From assembly GCA_049999765.1 (NCBI GenBank), contig JBNGIQ010002743.1, positions 1-22,562 of the forward strand: a stretch of 22,562 bases of DNA, written 5' to 3'. How positions within the stretch are numbered: position 1 is the stretch's first letter; each line of letters starts with the position of its first letter. The DNA is from Phaeoceros laevis. Lineage: Eukaryota; Anthocerotophyta; Anthocerotopsida; Notothyladales. This document shows, one piece after another, positions 1 to 8,110 of the stretch. Both the position numbers and the translations under genes were made by a program. The notes under the pieces are model-generated. The model searched no databases. It was given only the letters and a program-made list of their open reading frames with translations, and was not told the DNA's origin.

Positions 1-5
1 CCTCA

Positions 6-422
6 ATGGTGACCCGGGCCGGGGGTGCGGTATCGGTGGCGGTGCTGCTGCTGCTGGTTTGCGAGGTGATGATGGCTTCTGGTGCAGAGGTCAACTTGGT
101 TTGCGAGACCAGCGGACAGAGTCCGGACTTGCAGGATTCAATTACCGCTGTTTTGGATTTGGCACCGAATGGAGCGCATGACACTGTGTGCAATTTCAAC
201 CTTATCGGTTCCCAGTGCACCAATTTGGCCACATTTGGAGACTCCTCAATCGGAATCTGCAGCAAAGGGGATAGTTGTATTAGTCGCAAGGACGCCGTTC
301 TAATCATCGGGGATCTCCTGCTCGCCTGCGCAACTAACTCTTTCGTTGGTGGGACTAAGGTCGGAGGTCAAGTGCCGCACATTCCAGGCTCCATAAGTGA
401 GGTCACGCTCATCCTACACTGA
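6..422 (+). CDS. Small secreted Cys-rich protein, copy 1 (start may lie outside window)
   Basis: This single-exon frame encodes 138 residues ending at TGA 420-422. Residues about 5-26 form a hydrophobic signal peptide. The predicted mature part has six cysteines (residues 33, 62, 71, 85, 91, 108) and a Gly-rich segment GGTKVGGQV near residue 115. It is clearly paralogous to the gene at 5737-6171: both share VCETS, SPDLQD, CNFN, GSQCT, SIG-C and GGTKVGGQV, with roughly half the aligned residues identical by eye. In the paralogue the start codon lies three codons upstream of the position matching ATG 6, so the true start here may be just outside the window. Function is unknown. The spacing of the central cysteines and the final beta-strand-like end faintly recall small KP4/ECP2-type secreted folds, but this is a guess. 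I see no intron. Confidence 0.75.
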   Translation: MVTRAGGAVSVAVLLLLVCEVMMASGAEVNLVCETSGQSPDLQDSITAVLDLAPNGAHDTVCNFNLIGSQCTNLATFGDSSIGICSKGDSCISRKDAVLIIGDLLLACATNSFVGGTKVGGQVPHIPGSISEVTLILH

Positions 423-882
423 CTGCATGAGTTGTCTATAATGGACAAGAGCTAGTTGGTTCACAGCCAGCTATATATGTCTACCTGAGATAGTAGTAGT
501 AATAGGTATTGAAGTTTACGCTACCTTAAGATAAGCTTAATACATATCTTATATATAGGCTAGGAAAGTTCCATACTGTCCAGATCTAGAGTACTTCAAA
601 ATGTTCCACATGATGATCATGATCTTTAATAGGCAATAACTGTGCCTCTTGAGTCTTGATCAATGCCAATAGGGAAAGCAAGGTCATGGCCATGCATATA
701 TGTGATAGCCCAAGTAGCTCCTTAACTGTGTGAACTATAGCATCCTGCCTCATCCAGTCTTTGTCTCTAAAGGCCATCGTGCTCATCATGAACGTCATGC
801 CTGAGCTGCGGTATAAATGCATATGATGACTCCAAGACGGCCATTTCCCCAACTGTGTTGCCTAGCTAGAAGTAAGTTCATG
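423..882. other. Convergent 3' region between two genes
   Basis: This 460-bp stretch separates the stop of the first Cys-rich gene from the stop of the minus-strand PTF2-like gene. It is AT-rich, with several TATATA-like runs (about 471-478 and 550-558), and should hold both 3' UTRs. I see no gene in it. A minus-strand open frame at 586-852 lacks an ATG and lies beyond the stop of the minus-strand gene. Confidence 0.5.
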
Positions 883-3610
883 TCATTGAGCTGGTCTCGG
901 GGGTATACTTGTGTCTGCACAGCAAGCGCCTTTGAAAGCACTAGTGTCACGGAAAGCCCTCTCTCCGGAAGCAAAGCCGCCTAGGTCTACCTCCTCCTGA
1001 ACAAAGTGGCTGGAATTATAGAGACCAAGTGCAAGAAAATGGAATGGTCACGAACCTTGGATAAATTAAAAATAGAATAAAATGTAGTTATTGTTCCCAG
1101 GACAAAATTGGATCTTGGACCAATGCAGATGTTCTTTACACATAATTTTCTTTGCACATAATTTAGCAATTTTCACAGCAACATGCACATATCATTATGA
1201 AGAACTAAATTTCATGCTACCAACCCACTATTTTAACATGTCATGTTAAATAGTTGACTATCACCAAGAATATAAAAGTACCTCGAGGTAGACGACCAGC
1301 ATAACGTCACCGAGAAACCTGGACCGCCATTGTACACAATATTCAAACCCGGCATGTAAAGGTACGGTTTCAGCAGAAGTTCCTGAAAACGAGGCCACAT
1401 GATGAACTTTGTCTAAACAAAGTTCATCATATGGCCATCATAAGCTAGTGGGAGATATTCTCATCTGCCATCACACTCAAAAAACCTAAACGTGCAGCAC
1501 ATAGTCTCAAGTTCAACCTTCCACATAGCTAGAAACAATGAAGACTGAAGGGAGTCATACCAGCAAAATGAAGACAAGCACATGCCGACATACAGCCCAG
1601 GTACTTGAACCCGGTATGTGCTCCCTTCCTCAAAGGCGAGGTTGCCTTCAGCCCCACTCTGCAAAGGGACCTGCATCAGCCAACCCTGCTCCTGTTCCTT
1701 ATTTGGAGAAACCACTACAGTAGCTGGCTGTTTTTACATCAGCACCACAGAGAGCCCACACAAAGCGAAGTAACATGAAAACATTGTCTAACTGATTGCA
1801 ACAATGGCATCTGCTGGTCTGAACAGGCGTGCGCCTTGACATGGTTTTAATACTGGAGGCATACAGGCTGTCATGAAGAAACTGTTGTTGGAGACTTGAA
1901 CTACGATACGCCGGCCACATTTCACACCTGAATTTGTTGAGCGACAAGTGTTATCCATAACCTCTCACAGAGGCTACGAACTACATCTGCTGCTCCCCAC
2001 CCCTTTTTGCATCAGCTTCCTAGTGATCTCGAGGTACTGGCACAAGTGGATAACATAAGTGCGTTAAGTCTTAATTCCTTCTAATCTTGCAAAGAGCAGG
2101 CCATGTACAATTCTAAAGCATTTGCAGTTTACAGTGGTTAATGGAATGAGGTTTTGCTTGCAACGAATTCTGTACCTGCAGCAAGAATGGCATGTGTCGA
2201 TGCAGAGTTTTCACAGAGATGTCTTGACCCCATGGCAACCTCTGTGCAAATGCAACCAAAGCATCCTACAACAAGCAAGCACATGCAGTTCAAGCACAGA
2301 ATTGCAGCTTTGCATAAACAGAACAATTAATTTGCAATTCACCAACCTTCAATTCTTTGCTTCGCAAACACGTGCATGCATGAGAGGTATGTAGCTCTTG
2401 CGAAATCTGAATAGCTGGCATTTTGAGCTGCGCACCGGGAAGAAGTTAGAATAAACCAGACTGGGAAGCAAGCTACATACATGCTGTGATAGAGAAAATA
2501 GCGAGCAGGCATACCTGGTTCATTTCTCCCAATAACAAAAGTATTGCTGCTATAACCTACATCAGAATGCAAAATATCAAGCAGGGTCCTAAAGTTACAG
2601 TGATGCTCAATCAAACGCCTAAAGGTATTCAAAAACAAATGATTACCGGCAAAAAGTGGCGCCCTGTTGTAATGGACCACTGCCGTGCATAGTCAAGAAG
2701 GAGCAATCCATGATTGATCAGCTCTCGCTTCACGGGCCTTGTCAAAGCCTGCAAAAGACAAAATTTCCAAGTATGACTAATACTTGCTCGAGACAGGGCG
2801 GCAGAAGGGCACACCACAACCACAGCTTACTTGAAAAGCTGGAAGTGACATGACGGCTCGCTCCAGGAAAATGGAAGCGTCGGTCTGAGGCTGGTCCGCA
2901 AGGAGGGAACATCATCAAAACCACAAAAACAAGAAGCCCGGCAACCATATAGGATAGCATGCCACGCAGTGCATACCAATTTTATCTCCGAAGTGTTGAC
3001 TACACGGTTGAACATGCGTCCTAGCTCTGTTAGACTGCAGTTCAAGACTTCCTGCCACAAAACAGCTTGTTAAATCAGCTCAGTTTAAACCCTACAACAG
3101 AACCATCAAAATCACGCTATTCCTGGTGAGGCAGCTGAATAAGAAGGAACAGAGGCAAGAAGGATCAGTACTACCAGCTACTTCTGGCAATGTTAGAGGA
3201 GTGTGGGTCTGCCGGATAACAATGTACGCAAAAGCTCCGACCGAGATCTCCACCCATCTTCCCTCTCCAAATCCGGTCTCGAAAAATTGACCTAGTAAGT
3301 GCTTGACGTCTTCCACCTTGTCAGCTGGAGGACGTAGGCACGCGGTAACATGCTCCACACTCTGCAGAGCCAGGCGCTTCTTCTTGTCTGTCCAATGTAT
3401 CGGGTCGTAAGTCTGCATGCCTTGTAGACCAGAGGAACTGGCACCCGATTGCCACCCAAAGCAGCCGTTGAATTGTGCTTCACGCCCTGATACCAGGGTT
3501 GGACCATCATCTTTCATAGTACGCCCGCATGCCTCGCAGGCCGCCAACCCGCTGATCGGGTCGAGGATCACCGTGCACTCCCCGCAGGCTACGCACACAG
3601 CTACATCCAT
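883..3610 (-). CDS. TFIIB-related transcription factor, PTF2-like (multi-exon)
   Basis: The conserved core is seven exons, complement of 3182-3610, 2977-3051, 2831-2890, 2647-2748, 2515-2556, 2347-2427 and 2176-2265. All are multiples of three with GT-AG ends, so every core intron is phase 0. Exon 1 starts at ATG 3610 and encodes a TFIIB-type zinc ribbon (Cys 6, 9, 25, 28). A cyclin-like fold follows, with GEGRWVEISVGAFAYIVIRQ in exon 1, SLTELGRMFNRVV in exon 2, YARQWSITTGRHFLP in exon 4, AAILLLLGEMNQ in exon 5 and FAQRLPWGQDISVK in exon 7. The order matches plant-specific TFIIB-related PTF2 (pollen-expressed TF 2, BRF-like) as I recall it, which would act in the nucleus in RNA polymerase initiation complexes. 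Tail exons are tentative: 1978-2036, 1825-1927, 1605-1727, 1311-1382 and 883-996 (stop 883-885), giving about 449 aa. The TFIIIB subunit BRF is the main alternative. Confidence 0.82.
1393..1436. repeat. Inverted repeat, 20-bp arms, 4-nt loop
   Basis: The left arm (1393-1412) begins GGCCACATGATG and the right arm (1417-1436) is its reverse complement with one mismatch, around loop CTAA. On the minus strand it lies about 10 nt upstream of the proposed acceptor (1383) of a tentative tail exon of the PTF2-like gene, so it would form a hairpin inside that intron. Confidence 0.85.
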
Positions 3611-4679
3611 GCTTTCCGGCAGGGTAGTCCGGTGCGCAGGTGCGCAGAATCCGATTCATGTACTCGAGGTTATCGTGTGTGTGTCATTAACTTCTAAATG
3701 CACCACCCGGGTCCATAGGCCTCTCTACTTGGTGCTAGCACAGGTAAAGCTTCCTTCACGACAGGATCCATGCTCTGTGAATTGTCTGGACACGTGTAGG
3801 AATCACCACATTCTTCAGTCAACAAGCAATTTGCTCAGTCCAGACTTGCCTGAGTAAATTGAAACAAGTTAAAGCACTCATAGAAAATGGCTATTTAGTG
3901 AGCTGGCCGTCCTCAGCCTAAGCAACAGGCATGGTATCAAGGAAGACGAAAAATGTACATGGAGCAGTTGACAGTTAGGTCTTGGGTAGGGTAGAAATAC
4001 TAGGGTGCCTCAGAAGGGAGAAGTGATGCCAGGCCACCACCAATTATTGTAAGTGTCAGTTTACAAAGGTCAGAGATGAACCATGACAGACAGAAAAGAC
4101 TGAGTCCTGAACAAGAAACATGTGTGTACATGTTTCTTCACATGTACATAAATTTGAAGACCCACATCCTGAGCAAATAACTTGAGAACAGAATTTATGC
4201 AAGAAAACGTTAGTGACTGAAAGCTCTTGGAAAGCTATACTTGAAAGCCATACTTCAAAGCTCTTGAAAGCTAATAGCCTATACTTTACTAAACCTGTGA
4301 GACAACCAGTGGTGAAGCATACTAGTTACTGCATTGTCCTGATTTGCTCTAGGCAGACCTATATGGGTGCTCCACAGCTCATCCTTCACATAAAAAGAAG
4401 GAACTTCCACAAACGTCTATGACCTAGAGCTGTATACCAACAAGTTAAGTGAGGCTCACATCTGGACAATTGAAATCGTAAGTGTACGCCCGTTCGAAGC
4501 AGTTTGGAAATCATTCACAAAACATGAGTTCACTCCTATGTGAAGTACTCAAAAGACCGTTTCGACTCTGGCCATGGTTCCAACTTCAAATTTAGCTGGC
4601 TCCGGATCCATAGAAGCTTGCCAGGTTTTCAGAGTCCTGATCGATTAATATTGGACCTCCTGGGCATGCCCTATAATAT
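3611..4679. other. Intergenic: PTF2-like upstream region and lectin 3' region
   Basis: About 1.07 kb between the start of the PTF2-like gene and the stop of the lectin, both on the minus strand. It should hold the lectin 3' UTR (just below 4680) and the PTF2-like promoter and 5' UTR (just above 3610, with a short CA/GT run near 3677-3687). I see no convincing TATA box and no further coding frame with an ATG and recognisable protein. A short inverted repeat sits at 4113-4138. Imperfect repeats of an AAAGCT/CTTGAAAGC motif occur at about 4219-4272. Confidence 0.5.
4113..4138. repeat. Perfect inverted repeat, 11-bp arms, 4-nt loop
   Basis: AAGAAACATGT at 4113-4123 is followed by GTGT and then ACATGTTTCTT at 4128-4138. 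It lies in the spacer downstream of the lectin stop. Confidence 0.8.
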
Positions 4680-5198
4680 TCACGGAGTCGGTACCGGTGG
4701 GGGCCAAACCGTCCCGCTCGCCCAAATGGGTTCGTGGTTCTTGCCGTACACGACGGCGTTGTTATCCTCCTGGAAGATCAAGTAGTAAGGGCCCTCGCCT
4801 TTACCATCCGTCTGTGACGACCACATCGGTGCATTGTTGCCGTCGTAGACGACAAGGTTGCCATCCGTCTGCATCTTGAGGTAGCAGTCGGTGCCCTTAT
4901 TCTGGGTGTGCGACGCCCACATATGAAAGCCAGTCAAATCGTACACCACCAAGTTGCAGTCGTCCTGCATATTGATCGAGCCACGCTTGCCTTCCGGCAT
5001 ATTGACCGACGCCATCTCACCTCCTCCGCCGAGAACGCGCTCCTGCCACAGCACCGGCCCAATCGAGGAGTACACCACTCCAGGATCGGGGCCCGGGGGC
5101 AAGTGATATCCTGCATTCACACACAGCAGATGCGCGCCGACCAGTTGCAACACCACCAAACTTGAAGCCAATTGCAAACGCCAACTGGGCAGCGTCAT
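4680..5198 (-). CDS. Secreted GNA-type (bulb-type) mannose-binding lectin
   Basis: An intronless 172-residue frame from ATG 5198 to TGA 4680-4682. Residues about 8-29 form a signal peptide, with cleavage likely near A29/G30, so the protein should enter the secretory pathway. The beta-prism lectin domain carries three intact mannose-binding signatures of the form QxDxNxVxY: QDDCNLVVY (78-86), QTDGNLVVY (110-118) and QEDNNAVVY (143-151). Cys 81 and Cys 105 fit the conserved GNA disulfide. A short Pro-rich tail (WPPPVPTP) ends the protein, and no kinase or membrane anchor follows, so it is a free lectin rather than a receptor kinase. GNA lectins bind alpha-mannosides and are often linked to defence. 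A TATAAA lies 97 nt upstream on the same strand. The gene is head to head with the secreted Cys-rich gene at 5737. Confidence 0.93.
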   Translation of the reverse strand: MTLPSWRLQLASSLVVLQLVGAHLLCVNAGYHLPPGPDPGVVYSSIGPVLWQERVLGGGGEMASVNMPEGKRGSINMQDDCNLVVYDLTGFHMWASHTQNKGTDCYLKMQTDGNLVVYDGNNAPMWSSQTDGKGEGPYYLIFQEDNNAVVYGKNHEPIWASGTVWPPPVPTP

Positions 5199-5220
5199 CG
5201 TTCAATTTCTCTACAGCTAG

Positions 5221-5244
5221 CTCGATCGCGATCGATCGATCTCC
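5221..5244. repeat. GATC-rich palindromic run in lectin 5' leader
   Basis: Nested CGATCG and GATC palindromes occur back to back just upstream of the lectin start codon, inside its probable 5' UTR. It could fold on itself in the mRNA. No function is assigned. Confidence 0.55.
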
Positions 5245-5294
5245 TCAGACGCCTGCACCCTGTCCAGCACCCACACAAGCAAGCCCGTAGCTGC

Positions 5295-5300
5295 TTTATA
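5295..5300 (-). promoter_or_regulatory. TATA box of the lectin gene
   Basis: TATAAA reads on the minus strand at 5300-5295, about 97 nt upstream of the lectin ATG. This spacing leaves room for a 5' UTR of about 65-70 nt. Assignment rests on sequence and position only. Confidence 0.65.
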
Positions 5301-5603
5301 AGCGCCATTGCTAGCTTCAAAGTGTAGCCCGAGAGAGACGGCCGTGCACAATTCCAAGCTCCGGCCAGCCTTAAGCTTATTATCCGAAAAAGATCTATAG
5401 ATTTCTCCTGCCCAGAGCCGCTGCAGGCGCATGTATGCATCGATGCGCATTACGTGACAGAGCGGATGGGCCTGGGGGCGGAGAAACCGAGGCCGTCGTT
5501 CCCCCAGCCATGGATGGGAAGTGTACACCCACACCGCTCGTCGGGGTGTTTCAGGAAACCACGCTAAATTAGTAAGCTGCAGCCTTCCTCGGAACTGTCG
5601 ATG

Positions 5604-5647
5604 GACAGAATTCCGACGGATGGCCGGTCGTCCGTCGGAGTTCTGTC
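5604..5647. repeat. Inverted repeat, 17-bp arms, 10-nt loop, in the divergent promoter
   Basis: GACAGAATTCCGACGGA (5604-5620) pairs with TCCGTCGGAGTTCTGTC (5631-5647) with one mismatch. It lies 90 bp upstream of the second Cys-rich gene start and between it and the lectin, in the shared intergenic region. It could be an operator-like site, a cruciform, or a remnant of a small transposable element. Confidence 0.85.
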
Positions 5648-5662
5648 AATGGTGAGAGGTAT

Positions 5663-5670
5663 CTATAGAC
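5663..5670 (+). promoter_or_regulatory. Weak TATA-like element of second Cys-rich gene
   Basis: CTATAGAC lies about 70 nt upstream of ATG 5737, in the expected position for a plant TATA box, but it departs from the TATAAA consensus. Confidence 0.3.
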
Positions 5671-5736
5671 CTGTGCTGGTGCATGCACCATGTGGATCGG
5701 AGTTGCTGAGCGATCGGTAGTTTAATATTGCGAGAG

Positions 5737-6171
5737 ATGGCGAGAACAGTGACCCGGGGTGAGGTGGCGGTGGCGGTGCTAGCGCTGGTGCTGGCCATGG
5801 CGTGCCAGGCTTCTGCAAACGATGGAGACGTATGCTACTTCGTTTGCGAGACCAGCGCTGCCAGCCCGGACTTGCAGGACGCACTCGCCGTTGTTTTTGA
5901 TATGCTGCGTGGAGGCGATATGTGCAATTTCAATAAATATCAACTTGGTTCCCAGTGCACCACCACAAACACAGTTGGAGGCGCCTCAATTGGATTGTGC
6001 GGCCACTACGATGATTGTATCCCCAACACCACGGCCGCCACACTCTACTGGGATCTCATTCTTGATTGCGCGGATAACTCGTTCGGTGGGACTAAGGTCG
6101 GAGGTCAAGTGAAGGGCATGAGGCTTGGCGACTATGACGACGAGCATAGTATCAGGCTCATCCTGTTCTGA
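5737..6171 (+). CDS. Small secreted Cys-rich protein, copy 2
   Basis: An intronless 144-residue protein from ATG 5737 to TGA 6169-6171. Residues 9-27 are a strong signal peptide (AVAVLALVLA core, likely cleaved after QASA). The mature chain has seven cysteines (33, 37, 63, 74, 88, 94, 111); six align with copy 1 at 6-422 and Cys 33 is extra. The pattern SIGLCG, DDCI, a helix-like stretch, Cys, then GGTKVGGQV and a hydrophobic C-terminus (IRLILF) is shared. One N-glycosylation sequon (NTT) sits at residue 97. I do not recognise the family with confidence. A loose resemblance to KP4/ECP2-like small secreted proteins is possible, and ginkbilobin/DUF26 fits poorly. It is transcribed away from the lectin across a shared 538-bp spacer and has a perfect hairpin 15 nt after its stop. 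Confidence 0.82.
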   Translation: MARTVTRGEVAVAVLALVLAMACQASANDGDVCYFVCETSAASPDLQDALAVVFDMLRGGDMCNFNKYQLGSQCTTTNTVGGASIGLCGHYDDCIPNTTAATLYWDLILDCADNSFGGTKVGGQVKGMRLGDYDDEHSIRLILF

Positions 6172-6186
6172 GACTCGGTGCGTGGA

Positions 6187-6230
6187 AACGTTGTCGATCG
6201 ACAAGTAGTACCAAGTCGATCGACAACGTT
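6187..6230. repeat. Perfect inverted repeat, 16-bp arms, 12-nt loop, in 3' UTR
   Basis: AACGTTGTCGATCGAC (6187-6202) and GTCGATCGACAACGTT (6215-6230) are exact reverse complements, 15 nt beyond the stop of the second Cys-rich gene. In the mRNA this would be a stable stem-loop. Confidence 0.9.
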
Positions 6231-6984
6231 GAACCGACTAGGCTAATGTTGGTTCACACTTCACAGCATGCTGCTAGATATATATTAAGAGGATTCTGAT
6301 CATCCGTACATGTACATGTGTGGAGAATCATGTGAGATTCTGGAGATTTTTTTGGTTAAACAACAATGCCGTAGTAGGACAAAAATGTAGACACCACCAA
6401 AAATAGCCCTGCTAAGTTCTTGCCTGCTAGGTTCTTGCCCGGTCGATTTGTCGCGAAGTGAAACCTAGACCGGCCCGGGCTTGGGCTGGAAGTCCCAGCA
6501 GGGATGTGGGGTTCAAATGTCCTACCTCAGCGTTGGGGAGGGTAGCATTTCAGTCTTGAGGTTTCTAGCCAATGGCAGCCAAGAACCAATTGGCAGCCAG
6601 AGGGGGCATAAGCCAAGAACTTGAACTTGTTCATGGGGCACGCAACTACATACGGTCATCTTTCTCCTTGAGAAAGGAGAAAAACTAGGACACACAAAAA
6701 TGAGGTCTGGCTGCTCGTGCCTGCCCACACGGGAGTGCCCAAGTTGTCCGAAAGCTTATTACAGTTTCTCCTTCGCTGGTCTTCACCCTTTGTAGTACAT
6801 CTGCGACAAACAAGATGTGTGTGGGGAGTATCTCAATGGCCGCATAAAGAATCTGAAGCACATATACGGATGGAGTAACTACAACTCTCCTTATCCACCA
6901 CTTCGCTCGCTGTGCAGGTCAGGTGACTTGGGGATGGACCGGTAAGGGACCACTCTCTCACCTGTGGTGGTTGCTCCAGCTAAA
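6231..6984. other. Intergenic, no gene seen
   Basis: About 750 bp. The first part is AT-rich (ATATATATT at about 6277-6285) and probably contains the end of the Cys-rich transcript. Short near-repeats (CTAAGTTCTTGCCTGCTAGGTTCTTGCC) lie near 6413-6440. No recognisable protein, RNA gene or clear transposon end was seen. Confidence 0.4.
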
Positions 6985-7388
6985 GGAAGCATGCAAATGG
7001 CACAGCTTTAGATAAACAACGGGGTAGACTTGTACCTGGAGAACAAGCTTGGCCTGACAGCCCTCAATATTGCAGTAGACGGATCTACAGAGCTTCCTGC
7101 CGCAAGCTAGAGCTTCAACAGGACAAAAAGAGCAGAGCGAAAGGAGAGCCGGATCTGACCCCAAACATCACAGTGGGTTCAGTCTCTAGCAGCACAAGTG
7201 CAAGACACTAGCAAGACATCACAAGGACTACCAGACTCCCTTGCTCAAGCTGAGGAAGAGGGGGACATCAACAAGGTGCCACAAATTCTGTCCACCCTAG
7301 CCACTGAAGACCACAGCACAAATGACCAGCTTGACCTGCTCAAATCGTGCTGCAGGCAAGGGCACTTGGCCATCCCACAGCTCCTACA

Positions 7389-7465
7389 GGGCAATGGGGC
7401 AACCTGTATGGGGCAAGAACCCCCCAGGGCAATGGGGCAGACCTGTATGGGGCAAGAACCCCCGA
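7389..7465. repeat. Tandem duplication, two units of 38 and 39 bp
   Basis: Unit 1 (7389-7426) and unit 2 (7427-7465) both start GGGCAATGGGGCA and contain CCTGTATGGGGCAAGAACCCCC. They differ by one inserted base plus end changes. The duplication lies inside the broken ankyrin coding region and repeats the GNGA-LYGARTP segment, with a frame shift between copies. Confidence 0.85.
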
Positions 7466-8003
7466 GGACATGACAGCCCCTCTCCACTGGACAGTTCAGC
7501 ACCGGCAAACAGACATCATTCAGACTCCTGATAAACAAGGTGTGGCAGTGAACTCCAAGAAGACCGGCAGCGTGTCCAAGCGTGTCCAAGCCAGTCAAAC
7601 GGAATAGAACCGAAGCTCTACAACACGGAGCAGACTTTCCATGAGAGGAGACTCATGGAGATTCTCCTCAAATCTGGCGCCAACGCCAACCCTGCACAGA
7701 CAGAAGTACACAGCCATGGACCGCGCCATTGGGTTCAAGAACAAAAGACAGGTGGACATAGTCATTGGGCATGGGTTTGACACACCCCAACGACACAACG
7801 AGAATCCAACAGACCTTGGGCGGTTACCTTTTACCACTCAAGAGGTCTAGTTGCACCAAACCAGCAGCCCCCTGAGCAATCCAGCAAGATACATGGCAGA
7901 GCCGAACTTGGCCGCAAGATGGGAACTTCCGTCTCCGGCTTGCAACTGATAGAAATACAACCAGAACGCGGCAGCAAGACAGCTTCCTACCAGGCACAGG
8001 CAG

Positions 8004-8110
8004 TGATGAAGAAGACTTTGGGCTTCCCAGCAGGCGGCGCAGGGCTGTACAGCACGACGATAGACAGGGGTGTAAGCCGCTCACGGTGAAGCCCAAGATT
8101 TTCTTCATCA
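8004..8110. repeat. Imperfect inverted repeat, 22-bp arms, 63-nt loop
   Basis: Arm 1 (8004-8025, TGATGAAGAAGACTTTGGGCTT) has 3 mismatches to the reverse complement of arm 2 (8089-8110). Both arms lie in the open frame 7876-8124, where they encode SDEEDFGL on one side and KPKIFFI on the other. Confidence 0.65.

Noticed and set aside
586-852. 88-codon minus-strand frame as a last exon of the PTF2-like gene
   Set aside because: It starts at TTG and lies downstream of a better terminal exon (883-996) that joins in phase and ends in TGA.
3417-3857. 146-codon + strand frame
   Set aside because: It is largely the antisense shadow of exon 1 of the PTF2-like gene, whose zinc ribbon and cyclin-like sequence are clear on the minus strand.
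5737-6171. Ginkbilobin/DUF26 identity for the Cys-rich pair
   Set aside because: The C-x8-C-x2-C motif of DUF26 is absent and the cysteine spacing does not fit.
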